NCBI RefSeq assembly: GCF_900258035.1
Contig: NZ_OGTP01000008.1
Span: forward strand, 124,001 to 188,000
DNA length: 64,000 nucleotides
Direction: 5' to 3'
Source of the DNA: Caballeronia novacaledonica
GTDB taxonomy: Bacteria > Pseudomonadota > Gammaproteobacteria > Burkholderiales > Burkholderiaceae
Positions 9,573 to 18,821 of the stretch are shown here, piece by piece. The translations under genes and the position numbers were made by a program. The first letter of the stretch is position 1. Every line of letters begins with the position of its first letter. The notes beneath the pieces were generated by a model that made no database searches, was not told where the DNA came from, and saw only the letters and a program-made list of their open reading frames with translations.

Positions 9573-10625
9573 TCAGCGCGGCGCGCGAAACATCGGAACA
9601 GCGGACGCACCGCGTGACAGCCGGCCGATCCAGAAGTCCTCGGGCGCGCCTGCGTCCGCCGCCGCTGGCTGAACGTTGGTCCATTCACGGCAATCGACCA
9701 TGAACCACTCTCCGTGCCCGGAGGGCGGACCGTCCCGCGCGTCGCAACGCCCGGATTGCGCGACGCGCCGTGCGCGGTCGCGATAGGCCGGCGTCTTGTC
9801 GCTCGTCCGCGAGACGTTCTGCCAGCGCTCCCAGCGTGTCCAGCCGAGTTCGCGCGTGAAGTACATGCGCTCCATCGAGCCCGCATCGTCATTCGGGCCG
9901 GAAAAGTGATCGGTGACGATGGTGCGCAACGGCTCGGTGAGGTTGTGATCGAGATCGCGCCTGAAGCGGATCGTTTTCATCGCCCATCGCGTGTAGGCGG
10001 CGTCCAGATGCGCCGGGCACGACGCACCGTCGAGCGACTGGCGCAGATGCGCGACGGCCGAGCCCGAACCCCTCTCGAACACCGATTGATCGAACAGCAG
10101 CCAACTGTCGTCGAGCGAACGAAGCTCAGGCGACGGCGCGCACGAAGGTCCGTAAAAGTACTTGAGACCTTTGCTGTCCTCCGTCAGCACGACGGAAGCG
10201 CGATCTTGCGTGAGCGCGACGAGCTGGCCGCCGTCGCCCGGTACGAATTGCCCGAACGTGCGCGGCGGCGTGCCGAAATCGAAGTCGCTCGCGATCATCG
10301 TCCGGTCGCCGAAACGAACCGGAAAGGAATTCGATCGCTGCAATCCGGAGGGTTGCGTCGCCCGGCTGGCGTCGTTCGGCCAGTCGGCCCGCACATAGGA
10401 CAGCGGCTCGCCCGCGTGCAGATCGCGACGGCGCGCGCAGCGCTCGCCGCCAGAAATCGGGCTCACGTCTTTGAGCACTTTTCCGCTTGCGTCGATACAC
10501 ACATCCTGGACGAGATAATCGCTCGCCGCGGCGGCGAACGTTCGATCGGCGTCCGCCGCATGTCCCGTCACGGCACATGCCGATGCCGCGACGAACATGA
10601 CCCAGGACTTCAACGACAGCTTCAT
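9573..10625 (-). CDS. Secreted protein of unknown function in the capsule operon
   Basis: I do not recognise this family. The product is about 350 residues and begins MKLSLKSWVMFVAASACAVTGHA, a clear Sec signal peptide with cleavage after GHA. The mature part has several cysteines (VCIDASGK, GERCARRRD, GPSCAP, ASCPAH, DCREW), many aromatic residues and no membrane segment, so a soluble disulfide-bonded periplasmic protein is likely. ATG 10625 is preceded by GAGG at a suitable distance; a start ten codons upstream would put charged residues before the signal. It lies 33 nt after the GT4 gene and 41 nt before kpsS, in the middle of the capsule operon, so a role in processing or retaining polysaccharide is possible but undemonstrated. 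Confidence 0.7.
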   Translation of the reverse strand: MKLSLKSWVMFVAASACAVTGHAADADRTFAAAASDYLVQDVCIDASGKVLKDVSPISGGERCARRRDLHAGEPLSYVRADWPNDASRATQPSGLQRSNSFPVRFGDRTMIASDFDFGTPPRTFGQFVPGDGGQLVALTQDRASVVLTEDSKGLKYFYGPSCAPSPELRSLDDSWLLFDQSVFERGSGSAVAHLRQSLDGASCPAHLDAAYTRWAMKTIRFRRDLDHNLTEPLRTIVTDHFSGPNDDAGSMERMYFTRELGWTRWERWQNVSRTSDKTPAYRDRARRVAQSGRCDARDGPPSGHGEWFMVDCREWTNVQPAAADAGAPEDFWIGRLSRGASAVPMFRAPR

Positions 10626-10658
10626 GTGACGATCCTCGACGGTTTTAGGGCACACCGT

Positions 10659-12017
10659 TCAGGCGGCGCGGTGACGCAGGACGATGGAGCGCCTTCGCGC
10701 TTCGAGTTCCTTGTACATGTTGTCCAGGCGCGCCGCATACGCGTCCGTCGAGAACGCTGCGGCGCGCAGTCTGCCCTTTTGGCTCAGGTCTTCGCGCAAC
10801 GCTGCATTGCTGTCGAGCGCGCGAATGCCTTCGGCGATGGCCCGCACGTCATACGGATCGACGAGCAGCGCCGCATCCTGGCAGACCTCGGGCATCGAGC
10901 CGCCCGTCGAGCTGAGCACGGGCGTGCCGAGCTGCATGGCTTCGAGCGCGGGCAGACCGAAGCCTTCGTAAAGCGACGGGAACATCACCGCTTTCGCGCC
11001 GCGAATCAGGCTGACGAGCAACGGGAACGACGCGTACTCGATGCGGTAGATGCGCTTGCGCGTCATCATCAGGTTGTCGACCTGTTCGAGATAGTTGATG
11101 ACGTCCGCGTTGAGGAGCTTCAGCTCCTGCTCGGATTTCCAGCCGAGCTTGCCCACGATGACGAGCGGAATATCCACGCCGCTGCCGAGATACGCTTCGA
11201 TCAGGCGCGCCACGTTCTTCTTCGGCTCGATGGCGCCGAAGAAGAGCATGTAGCCCTTGTAATTCAGATTGAACGTGCCTTCGACTTCCTGCTTCACGAT
11301 ATCGGTGGGCTTGTTCGCGTACTTCGCCGGAATATCGACGGCCTGGTACGTGTTCGTCACCCGCTCTTCGGGAATGCCGAGAATATTCACGATGTCGCGC
11401 TTCGACGTCTCCGACACGGTGACGATGTGATGCGCCCGCGAAGCCAACGCCTTCATAAGCTTGTAGTAGCGGCGCTTCACGTCGAGCGTCGTATAAGGCA
11501 GACGCAGCGGCACGAGATCGTGGATCGTGTAGATGTTCTGCGCGCCCGCGATTTTCAGCGGCAACGGATAAGTCCAGTGTGCAATCTGCGGCCTGGACGG
11601 CATCGCTACCGTGAGGAACCAGTTGAACGTGTCGAACAGCTTGTATGAACGCGCGAAGACGTTCGGCACATTCCAGAAGTCATCGGCGCGCGGGAGGCGC
11701 GACTTGTACGCTTCCTTGATGACGACGTCCGACATCGGCACATGCATGGCCGTCGCCCGGATGGCGGGCACGGACGCCATCATCTGCACTTCGTACATCA
11801 TCCGGTCCCACCACGTCGGCTTGCCGACGTTCGGATCGAAGAAGGCGATTTCGCGCATCAGATCATTGCGCGGCGAGCGCGGCGTGCCGTAAAGCACATC
11901 GACCTGCGCGCCCAGTTCCTTGAGCGTGTAGCTGAGATTGCGTGAATACGTCGAAATTCCCGTGCCCTCTTCGAGCGCCAGGTTGTAGCCGTCAATCATG
12001 ATGCGGCTGCTTTGCAT
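10659..12017 (-). CDS. Glycosyltransferase, GT4 family (GT-B fold)
   Basis: This 452-residue protein starts MQSSRIMIDGYNLALEEGTGISTY, with the glycine-containing loop usual at the start of GT4 acceptor domains. The nucleotide-sugar domain shows FFGAIEPKKNVARLIEAYL, VIVGKLGWKSE and the EX7E-type segment YEGFGLPALEAM, followed by GGSMPEVCQDAALLVDP. It should be cytoplasmic and add one sugar of the capsule repeat using a nucleotide-sugar donor, perhaps GDP-mannose because manC is in the locus; that link is inference. It sits in the minus-strand capsule operon, 41 nt after the pyruvyl-transferase-like gene. Donor and acceptor cannot be read from sequence. Confidence 0.9.
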   Translation of the reverse strand: MQSSRIMIDGYNLALEEGTGISTYSRNLSYTLKELGAQVDVLYGTPRSPRNDLMREIAFFDPNVGKPTWWDRMMYEVQMMASVPAIRATAMHVPMSDVVIKEAYKSRLPRADDFWNVPNVFARSYKLFDTFNWFLTVAMPSRPQIAHWTYPLPLKIAGAQNIYTIHDLVPLRLPYTTLDVKRRYYKLMKALASRAHHIVTVSETSKRDIVNILGIPEERVTNTYQAVDIPAKYANKPTDIVKQEVEGTFNLNYKGYMLFFGAIEPKKNVARLIEAYLGSGVDIPLVIVGKLGWKSEQELKLLNADVINYLEQVDNLMMTRKRIYRIEYASFPLLVSLIRGAKAVMFPSLYEGFGLPALEAMQLGTPVLSSTGGSMPEVCQDAALLVDPYDVRAIAEGIRALDSNAALREDLSQKGRLRAAAFSTDAYAARLDNMYKELEARRRSIVLRHRAA

Positions 12018-12058
12018 ATGGCTTACCTTTGCCGGTGGCTTTCAGGATGCGCGTTCAA

Positions 12059-13471
12059 TCACAGGCGGTCATCACGCAGGCGGCGCGCGAGTTCGGCGCG
12101 CATCGCATGCGTCATCGCCACGCAATGCTCGACTTCGCGAGGCTCGACGGGCTGAGCGTGTTGCAGCTTGCCGATGATTTCGCCGAGGTCGAAAGATTCG
12201 AGCGGCTGGCACTGATCCTTGATCGACCCGAGATACGACGTGAGCAGCTTTCCGGTCTTGCCCGTCGCGCTGTTGAGCGACACCGTCGGCTTGCCGAACA
12301 TCACGCCGAGAATCAGCGCGTGAAAACGGGACGTCACGACGAGGCTCGCGCTCGCATAGAGCCGCGCGGTGGCGCCGAGACCGAAGCTGGCGGATTCGAT
12401 GAGCGAAAGACCTTCCCTTTCGGACAGCATCGTGAAGAGCTTGCGGTCGTCCTCCGAATGCAACACGAGCAGCACGTCGTAGCCGCGCGACTTGAGCGAC
12501 CGGACGATGCCGCAGGCCACATCCGCAAGCGCATAGCCGCGTTTGGCGAGCCGTGCTTCGAGCACGCTCGAAATGCTGAACAGCGCGAGCGGCTTTGTCG
12601 TCGCGAAGGGCTGGCCGACGCGGCGCACGTCGTCCGCCATGTAGAACGCCATGTCCGCGCCGGCGATGGTGCGCTCGAGCCTGTCATCGACGGCAATCAG
12701 TTCGCGGCGATCGATCGGATCGCGCACCGAAAGAAAATCGACCGACCGCAGATGGGTGGCGTACGCCTCTTTGCCGAGCGGCGTCGTGATGCCTTGCACG
12801 CCCACGCCGAGCACCGCGGCGAATTTGCCCTGACGTTGCGCTTCCTGCAGCGGATACAGATAGTTCCCGCAGTTGACGACATCGCTGTCATAGAACAGGC
12901 CGCCGCCGCCGACCGCCACGACATCGGCGTTCCGGATGGCGTCGTAGCGCACGTTCGGCCCGGCCAGCGTCACCTCGGGCACGCCCGCGTCCTGGAGCAT
13001 CTTCTTCGCCGCGAGCGACACCAGGTCATCGCCGATGTTGCCGACACCGTAAGCCGACACCAGCACGGCGGACTGCACCGCGCGGCGCGGACGCGACGCC
13101 ACCACTTCGCCCGCGAGATAGCCGCGCACCGGCGGAACGTGCTGCATGAACGATGCGGCTTCCTCGCCCGCGCCCACGCTGATGCCGCGCTTGCCCTGGC
13201 GCTCGTAGCACACGTAGACCTCGTCGGCGTAGGTCGGTTCGAAGCTGAACGCGACCGCGCTCAGCGCCTGATAGCCCAGACGATGCATCGCGCCCTTGTG
13301 CACGACGACCAGATCGATCGATTGCAGATCGCCGTCCGTCAGCGCGATGTACGGAATGATCTTCTTCTTGTTCTTCGACACGAAGGCATACATGTCGTCC
13401 GGCACCACGACCGTTTCGCAGTCCGAGGACTGCACCAGTCTCACCATGTTCCGAAAAATGGAATCGGTCAT
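12059..13471 (-). CDS. Polysaccharide pyruvyl transferase family protein
   Basis: This 470-residue protein has about 150 poorly conserved N-terminal residues, then a domain with VSAYGVGNIGDDLVSLAA, a VGGGGLFYDSD glycine run, SVRDPIDRREL and SASLVVTSRFHALILG. These are marks of the WcaK/CsaB pyruvyl-transferase family (PF04230), which uses phosphoenolpyruvate to place ketal-linked pyruvate on sugars. If active it would add negative charge to the capsule repeat. It is encoded between kpsE (40 nt away) and the GT4 gene (41 nt away). Some members of the fold act as regulators of polysaccharide length or as glycosyltransferases, so the exact reaction is inferred. The N-terminal extension is longer than in CsaB. 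Confidence 0.83.
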   Translation of the reverse strand: MTDSIFRNMVRLVQSSDCETVVVPDDMYAFVSKNKKKIIPYIALTDGDLQSIDLVVVHKGAMHRLGYQALSAVAFSFEPTYADEVYVCYERQGKRGISVGAGEEAASFMQHVPPVRGYLAGEVVASRPRRAVQSAVLVSAYGVGNIGDDLVSLAAKKMLQDAGVPEVTLAGPNVRYDAIRNADVVAVGGGGLFYDSDVVNCGNYLYPLQEAQRQGKFAAVLGVGVQGITTPLGKEAYATHLRSVDFLSVRDPIDRRELIAVDDRLERTIAGADMAFYMADDVRRVGQPFATTKPLALFSISSVLEARLAKRGYALADVACGIVRSLKSRGYDVLLVLHSEDDRKLFTMLSEREGLSLIESASFGLGATARLYASASLVVTSRFHALILGVMFGKPTVSLNSATGKTGKLLTSYLGSIKDQCQPLESFDLGEIIGKLQHAQPVEPREVEHCVAMTHAMRAELARRLRDDRL

Positions 13472-13511
13472 TACCGTTACTCGCGAAAAATTTTTTGCCA
13501 GCCGACGTCCG

Positions 13512-14624
13512 TTACGCCACGTGTTCCCTGATGCCCGTCAGGATCAGCCAGCCGATGCCGAAGACCGCGTTCATCACCGCGAACACGGTGAGAATGGCGA
13601 CGATACGTTTGGGAAACTCGGATTCCTGAGGCAGATTCGGCTTGACCACGGCGACCAGGAACAGGTGATGCCGCGCGGCCTCGTCCCGCGCCCGCTGCAA
13701 CGAAGTCAGCGCGGACGTCAGGTTCGCTTCGGCGAACTGCGTGCGCACGCGCATTTCCTCGTAGCTCGACAGCGTGTTGGCAAGGCTCCCCTGCGGGCGC
13801 GTCAACGTCTGCTTCTGCGCGTCGATTTGCGCCTGCAGCGAAGCAACCTGACGTTGCAGTTCGACGATGCGCGGGCTGTTCTTGTCCAGATAGCGCAGCG
13901 CCGAAGTCAGATCCACCTGAGCCTGTGCGCGTTGCTGCTCCAGCCCCGCCAGGAGATCGGTCATGGTGTTCGACGTGCGCTCGGGATCGAGAATCGACTT
14001 GCTGGCGCGGAACTGCGCCATGCGCGTCTTCTGCTCGACGAGCGCTTCCTCGGCTTTGCCGACGTTCGCTTCGGCGAGGCCGAGCGCGTCCTGCTCGGCG
14101 CGCTGGCTGAATTCCTGCACCAGCTTGTCGGCGCCATCGAGCATGCGCTTGGAGATCGCGTTCGCGTCCGCAGGAGAGAAGGCTCTGACCTTCAGCACGC
14201 CCAGACCGCTGTTGATGTCGACATAGGCATCGACCATGCCGAAGTTCTTGAACAGATACTTCCGCAGGCGCTCGTCGGTGCTGTTGGCGCCGAGACGCGA
14301 TACGACATCGAACGTCGGCCGGTTATAGACTTTCGGCAGATCGACTGCTTCGCGAAGATGACGGATCGCGTCGTAAGACTGCAAGTAGTCGACGACCGAC
14401 AGCGTGACTTCTTCGGAGATCGAAGGAGCCGAACTCAACAGCGCGGCGCCGGACATGGCCTGCGAACGAGACGAATCCGAGCCCGACTTGATGAAGAAAC
14501 GCGCCTCCGACTCGTACTGATCCGACGCAAGCAGCGCGAAATACAGTGCGACGAGCAGCGTCGGCAAGACGACCCACAGCAGATACGTTTTCCGCTTCTC
14601 CACGAAATTGCCAAAGAATTTCAT
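13512..14624 (-). CDS. kpsE: Capsule export inner-membrane protein KpsE (polysaccharide co-polymerase, PCP-3)
   Basis: This 370-residue protein has an N-terminal membrane segment (about residues 10-32, LLWVVLPTLLVALYFALLA), a long periplasmic region rich in coiled coil (about 150-300), and a C-terminal membrane segment (RIVAILTVFAVMNAVFGIGWL). This is the KpsE/CtrB/BexC topology. It bridges the KpsM-KpsT transporter to the outer-membrane exporter. The ATG at 14624 (MKFFGNFVEKRKTYLL) was preferred over a codon 51 nt upstream that would overlap kpsT and add unrelated residues. The gene follows kpsT by 28 nt. It corresponds to wcbD in B. pseudomallei. Confidence 0.9.
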   Translation of the reverse strand: MKFFGNFVEKRKTYLLWVVLPTLLVALYFALLASDQYESEARFFIKSGSDSSRSQAMSGAALLSSAPSISEEVTLSVVDYLQSYDAIRHLREAVDLPKVYNRPTFDVVSRLGANSTDERLRKYLFKNFGMVDAYVDINSGLGVLKVRAFSPADANAISKRMLDGADKLVQEFSQRAEQDALGLAEANVGKAEEALVEQKTRMAQFRASKSILDPERTSNTMTDLLAGLEQQRAQAQVDLTSALRYLDKNSPRIVELQRQVASLQAQIDAQKQTLTRPQGSLANTLSSYEEMRVRTQFAEANLTSALTSLQRARDEAARHHLFLVAVVKPNLPQESEFPKRIVAILTVFAVMNAVFGIGWLILTGIREHVA

Positions 14625-14652
14625 TGAACACTGTTTCCGCACGAATTCGAAT

Positions 14653-15300
14653 CTAGACCATTTCCTGCATGACAAGCGCTTCGCCGAGATCGTCGAAAGA
14701 CGACATCTGCCCGTTTCTCAGGACCATGCCCTTGTTGCAATACATCCTGAGAATGTCCGCGCTGTGCGAAACCATGACGAGCGCACTACCCGCGCTGCGC
14801 TCTTCCAGCGCCTCCCTGCAGCGGTCCTTGAAGCGCTGATCGCCGACGGCCGCGACTTCATCGACGACGAGGCAATCGAAGCGGATGGCAAGCGAAATAC
14901 CGAACGCGAGCCGCGCGCGCATGCCGCTCGAATACGTCTTGATCGGCATGTAGAAGTAGTCGCCCAACTCAGCGAATTCCTGCACGTACGCGAGTGTTTC
15001 CCTGATATCCGACCCGTATATGCGCGCGATGAAGCGGACGTTGTCGGCGCCGGTGAGACTGCCCTGAAAGCCCGTTCCGAAGCCGAGCGGCCACGACACC
15101 GACATCGAGCGCACGACGCGCCCCGAGGTCGGATGCTCGACGCCCGTGATGAGCCGGAGCAAGGTCGACTTGCCCGCGCCGTTGTTGCCGAGAATGCCGA
15201 CCTTGTCGCCACGGTTGATGACGAAGGACACGCCATCCAGTACGACTTTCTTTCCCGCGCGCGTGTGATGGACCTTGGTGACGTTCTCGACGCGGATCAT
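14653..15300 (-). CDS. kpsT: Capsule polysaccharide ABC transporter ATPase KpsT
   Basis: This 215-residue ATPase has a Walker A GNNGAGKST near residues 39-47, the ABC signature YSSGMRARLAF, a Walker B region CLVVDEVAAVGD and the switch His in VMVSHS. The length and lack of a C-terminal glycan-binding domain match KpsT/CtrD of group 2-type capsule exporters rather than Wzt. ATG 15300 overlaps the kpsM stop as ATGA, so the permease and ATPase are translationally coupled. It powers transfer of the lipid-linked polymer across the inner membrane. Confidence 0.93.
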   Translation of the reverse strand: MIRVENVTKVHHTRAGKKVVLDGVSFVINRGDKVGILGNNGAGKSTLLRLITGVEHPTSGRVVRSMSVSWPLGFGTGFQGSLTGADNVRFIARIYGSDIRETLAYVQEFAELGDYFYMPIKTYSSGMRARLAFGISLAIRFDCLVVDEVAAVGDQRFKDRCREALEERSAGSALVMVSHSADILRMYCNKGMVLRNGQMSSFDDLGEALVMQEMV

Positions 15301-16085
15301 TCGAGCACGACCCACTTTCTCGCCAGGCGCAGGCCGGCCAGCCCGATCAGCGTCAGCCCGACGCACCACACCACGACGTAGAGCGCAGACGTATAAAGGC
15401 TGGTGAAATTCGCGAAGATGCCTTCCCGAATGATTTCCTGGATTTGCGCCAGCGGCACCCAGACCAGAATCGAGCGGAACACGCCGGGAATCGTCTCGAA
15501 GCTCGTGAATGCGCCGCTGATGGGAAGCGCGAGATAAGTCAGCGGATGGACGATGCGTTCGACCACCGGAAACCGCACGCAGAGCGTCAGCACGATCATG
15601 GACATCGCGGTCACGAACCAGACGTTGAGCAGCCAACCGCCGAGGAAGACGAGCGGTTTCGCCACCATGACGCCGCTGCCGAAATAAGCGCAGACGCCCA
15701 GCAACGCGATGCTCGAAGTGATCAGCGCGGCGGCTTCGAGCAGCGCGCGCGCGACGATCAGATCGACCAGCGTCACCTGCCGGTGAAACAGCAGCGTGCC
15801 GTTCGCCTCGACCGTTGTGCCCGCCCGGTTGATCAGGCCGCGGAACAGCATGTATCCCGTATAACCCGCGATATAAAACGGCGCCGGCAACATGCCCGGC
15901 GGCAGATGTATGCCGATCAGATGATGCACGGAGGTCACGCCGATCGTCAGCAGCGACGGCTCCACGAAGATCCACAGGTAGCCGATGTTGTCGCGGCCGA
16001 AGCGCGTGTGCATCTCGCGCACGATCAAGGCCGCGATCGTGCGCGCCTGAACGGCCAGGCCCCCGGAGAGTGTCGCGGACATCAT
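15297..16085 (-). CDS. kpsM: Capsule polysaccharide ABC transporter permease KpsM
   Basis: This 262-residue integral membrane protein has six predicted segments and the ABC-2 family opening REMHTRFGRDNIGYLWIFVEP, shared by KpsM, CtrC and BexB. It forms the channel with KpsT. The first ATG (16085) overlaps the stop of the outer-membrane lipoprotein gene by one base in TGATG; a second Met follows directly, so the exact start may differ by one codon. Its neighbours complete a KpsM-KpsT-KpsE-exporter set. Confidence 0.92.
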   Translation of the reverse strand: MMSATLSGGLAVQARTIAALIVREMHTRFGRDNIGYLWIFVEPSLLTIGVTSVHHLIGIHLPPGMLPAPFYIAGYTGYMLFRGLINRAGTTVEANGTLLFHRQVTLVDLIVARALLEAAALITSSIALLGVCAYFGSGVMVAKPLVFLGGWLLNVWFVTAMSMIVLTLCVRFPVVERIVHPLTYLALPISGAFTSFETIPGVFRSILVWVPLAQIQEIIREGIFANFTSLYTSALYVVVWCVGLTLIGLAGLRLARKWVVLE

Positions 16086-17242
16086 CAGTCGAACGCTCTG
16101 ACTGCGTTCACGAGAGGGAATGCGGCCGTGTACAGGAGATTGAGGAACTTCTGCATCTCGGCGGCCGGTGCGTTCGAGACGTAGAGAATGTCCTTGTTCC
16201 GCATCTGGAAACGCTGCGCCGCGAACAGGCTCCGCGGGTCGCGCAGATTGAGGCGATAGACCGTCGGCACCACGGCCGTCGACGGGACGCCCGCGGCATC
16301 GGCCGTCTGCTCCGACTCGACGCGGAACACGAACACACCCTGCGCGTCCGCGCGGTTGTCGATCAGTCCGCCGCTGCGCGCGAGCGCCTGCGCAAGCGAC
16401 ACGCCCTGCGCCTCGAAGCTGACTTCGTCGTTCTTGCCGGTCGCGCCGAGCACGGTGAAGCTGAGCGGCTGGAACACGGCCGTCAGAACATCGCCCGGCG
16501 TCAGGCGGATGTTCTGCGCCGGATCGCGGATGATCGCTTCGAGCGGCATCGAACGCACGACCTTGCCGCGCGTCAACTGGATGGTCGTCTTGGTGACCGG
16601 CTGCGTCGTGCCGCCCGCTTCGGCGAGTGCGTCGAGCACGCGCTCGCCGCTCGGCGAAATGGGCATGCGCACGGTTGCCTTCACGTCGCCGATCACCGTG
16701 ACATACGCGGACGCATTGTGCGTGAGGCGGACGATGACTTGCGGATGATTGGCGCGCCCGGTGAGACGCTTCACGATGTCCGCCTGCAGGCCCGTCAGCG
16801 TCTTGCCCGCCGCCATGACATTGCCGATGAACGGCACGACCACGTTGCCGCTCGCATCGACGATCTGCTCGGGCAGCACGGTGGTGCGCGTCGAGGAACT
16901 GTTCGTCGAGAGATCGCCGAAGAGCGCGGCCGGCGCCGCTTCCCAGATCGTGATTTCCAGCGCATCTCCGTTGCCGATGCGCGGGCCGTCGTTCTCGCTG
17001 CCCGGGAATCCGCTGGAGAAGCGCGGCAGTTCACGCGCATCGGCTCCGAGCGGGACCGTCGCGTTATCGATATCGACGACCTTGATGTGCTCGAGCGGCG
17101 CCGCGGGTTCCGTTCTCGACAGATCCGGCGCGATCGTGCGCGTCGCGGGCCCTGAGTTCGGAAGCGATTCGCATGCAGCGACGACGACGGTCAGAGCCGC
17201 CACCATCACCAACTTTTCGAAGCGATTGAATTGCAATCCCAT
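16085..17242 (-). CDS. Outer-membrane capsule export lipoprotein (OPX family; CtrA/Wza/KpsD type, WcbC position)
   Basis: This 385-residue precursor begins MGLQFNRFEKLVMVAALTVVVAACES: a charged n-region, a hydrophobic core and the lipobox VAAC, so it is a lipoprotein. The mature part has the polysaccharide-export domain (PRIGNGDALEITIWEA, near residue 93) and SLBB-like repeats (VTVIGDVK, PISPSGERVLDALAEAGGTT; LSFTVLGATGKNDEVSFEA). Length fits CtrA (about 390) rather than the longer KpsD. It forms the outer-membrane pore of the capsule exporter. An AGGAA lies almost against the ATG, so the ribosome site is unusual, but the start is fixed by the signal peptide. It is the first gene of the minus-strand operon, next to the divergent promoter region. 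Confidence 0.9.
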   Translation of the reverse strand: MGLQFNRFEKLVMVAALTVVVAACESLPNSGPATRTIAPDLSRTEPAAPLEHIKVVDIDNATVPLGADARELPRFSSGFPGSENDGPRIGNGDALEITIWEAAPAALFGDLSTNSSSTRTTVLPEQIVDASGNVVVPFIGNVMAAGKTLTGLQADIVKRLTGRANHPQVIVRLTHNASAYVTVIGDVKATVRMPISPSGERVLDALAEAGGTTQPVTKTTIQLTRGKVVRSMPLEAIIRDPAQNIRLTPGDVLTAVFQPLSFTVLGATGKNDEVSFEAQGVSLAQALARSGGLIDNRADAQGVFVFRVESEQTADAAGVPSTAVVPTVYRLNLRDPRSLFAAQRFQMRNKDILYVSNAPAAEMQKFLNLLYTAAFPLVNAVRAFD

Positions 17243-17657
17243 TTCCTGATGCCGATGACAGCGCACCCAAAAGCAGCAGCGGCCGAATGAGGCGAACGGT
17301 CGCGCAAAAAATTGAGGTGAAGGAAATCTCTCAGAGACTTCGCGCAAAGACTTATCGGTTTTAAGATAAATCAACTTGCCTTGATGAATCAGAAAACTGC
17401 AAATAGATAAACGTTACTGAATTTCTGCATAACTAAGTAGGCGCATTGTAAATACTTATTGCATTGAAAAGTAAGTTCCGGCGGAAGCCCCGATTTTGTG
17501 TTGTTTTAAGCAGACGCATACCTTTCTGCAATGTTAGTACAACCTATGCTAGCATCTGGCCAGCAAGCTATTTCTATATGAAAGCGAATCATTTTTTCCG
17601 GTTCAGCATGTTTTTGCGATCACACTCGTCGCACCAATCGGTGTTTTTTTATCTTGC
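17243..17657. promoter_or_regulatory. AT-rich divergent promoter region of the capsule locus
   Basis: These 415 bases separate the first genes of the two capsule arms and hold no convincing gene. The segment is far richer in A and T than anything nearby, especially 17360-17650 (for example aaatagataaacgttactg and tttttttatcttg). Several -10-like hexamers occur (TATGCT near 17545 on the plus strand), but no -35/-10 pair stands out and no JUMPstart or ops element was found. Low GC upstream of capsule operons often reflects H-NS-type silencing; that is inference here. Confidence 0.6.
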
Positions 17658-18821
17658 GTGATTGATGTGACGACCATTCTTCTGGACGTCACGCGACTGC
17701 TGACGAGGCTTTACCATCAACAACTTCCGACCGGCGTGGATCGCGTCGGACTGGCGTACCTTCACCGGTACGGGCTACAGGCGCGCGCGGTTCTCAGCAA
17801 GAGCGGGTTTTTTAAAATCCTGAATGCGAAGGATTCCCAAAAGACATTTTCAGCACTCGTTTCCGCGTCAAAAAGGCGCAGCGCGATTCGCCGTATCGCG
17901 TTGCGCGCGCTCGCGGCACCTTCGTCGGACAAGGTCGATAACGGTGTGTTGCTGCATACCAGCCATAGCGGCATGGAATATCGCCGGCTTTACCGCGGCA
18001 TGCATGAACGGCGCATCAAGACCATTTTCATGGTCCACGATCTCATTCCGCTCACCCATGCCGAGTATTCGCGGCCGGGCGTCGACTTGGTGCACTCGCG
18101 GCGAATCGATAATGCGTTGGCCCATGCGGACGGGTTGATTGCCAATTCGCAGGCAACGCTCGATTCGCTCGCCGATCGCGCGAGGCAGCGGCGAGCGTCG
18201 CTGCCTCCGTGCACGGTCGCGCGACTGGCGTCCGGCGTCACGCCGCGCAGTGCCGGCGAAGCGCCGCTTGGCCAACCTTATTTCGTTATCCTCGGCACCA
18301 TCGAACCGCGCAAGAACCACTGGTTCATGCTGCACGTATGGCGGCGTCTCGTGGAAATGTTCGGCGCCGATGCGCCGAAGCTCGTCGTGATCGGACGGCG
18401 CGGATGGGAGTGCGAGAACGTCATCGACATGCTCGAACGATGCGCACCGTTGCGCGAAGCCGTCATCGAACTGCCCGATTGCTCCGACAGCGAATTGCAG
18501 CGCTATCTGCAACACGCCCGCGCGCTGCTCTTTCCCTCCTTCGTGGAAGGCTACGGCATGCCGCTGGTCGAGGCGCTCGTGATGAAAACGCCCGTGCTCG
18601 CGAGCAACCTCGATGTGTTTCACGAAATCGCCGGCGATGTTCCCGAATATCTCGACCCGCTCGACGGTCCGGGCTGGATCGCGCGCATTCTCGCTTACGC
18701 GCACGATGCATCGGCCGAACGCGACGCGCAACGAACCCGCATGCACGCATTCCGCGAGCCGACGTGGGCGGAGCATTTCGAACAGGTCGACCGTTTTCTC
18801 GACACGCTGGGCGCGCCGTGA
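17658..18821 (+). CDS. Glycosyltransferase, GT4 family (WcbB position)
   Basis: This 387-residue GT-B enzyme has GVLLHTSHSGMEYRRL, a mid-region IFMVHDLIPLTHAEYSRPG, LGTIEPRKNHWFMLHVW, VVIGRRGWECENV and FPSFVEGYGMPLVEALVMKTPVLAS, the donor-site signature of GT4 with its EX7E-like Glu pair. It probably adds a capsule sugar in the cytoplasm. The most upstream in-frame start is GTG 17658; no ribosome-binding site precedes it, so a GTG three codons later is equally possible. Its TGA overlaps the GTG of kpsC (GTGA). Gene order GT-kpsC-manC matches the start of the wcb cluster read in reverse (wcbB-wcbA-manC). Confidence 0.87.
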   Translation: MIDVTTILLDVTRLLTRLYHQQLPTGVDRVGLAYLHRYGLQARAVLSKSGFFKILNAKDSQKTFSALVSASKRRSAIRRIALRALAAPSSDKVDNGVLLHTSHSGMEYRRLYRGMHERRIKTIFMVHDLIPLTHAEYSRPGVDLVHSRRIDNALAHADGLIANSQATLDSLADRARQRRASLPPCTVARLASGVTPRSAGEAPLGQPYFVILGTIEPRKNHWFMLHVWRRLVEMFGADAPKLVVIGRRGWECENVIDMLERCAPLREAVIELPDCSDSELQRYLQHARALLFPSFVEGYGMPLVEALVMKTPVLASNLDVFHEIAGDVPEYLDPLDGPGWIARILAYAHDASAERDAQRTRMHAFREPTWAEHFEQVDRFLDTLGAP

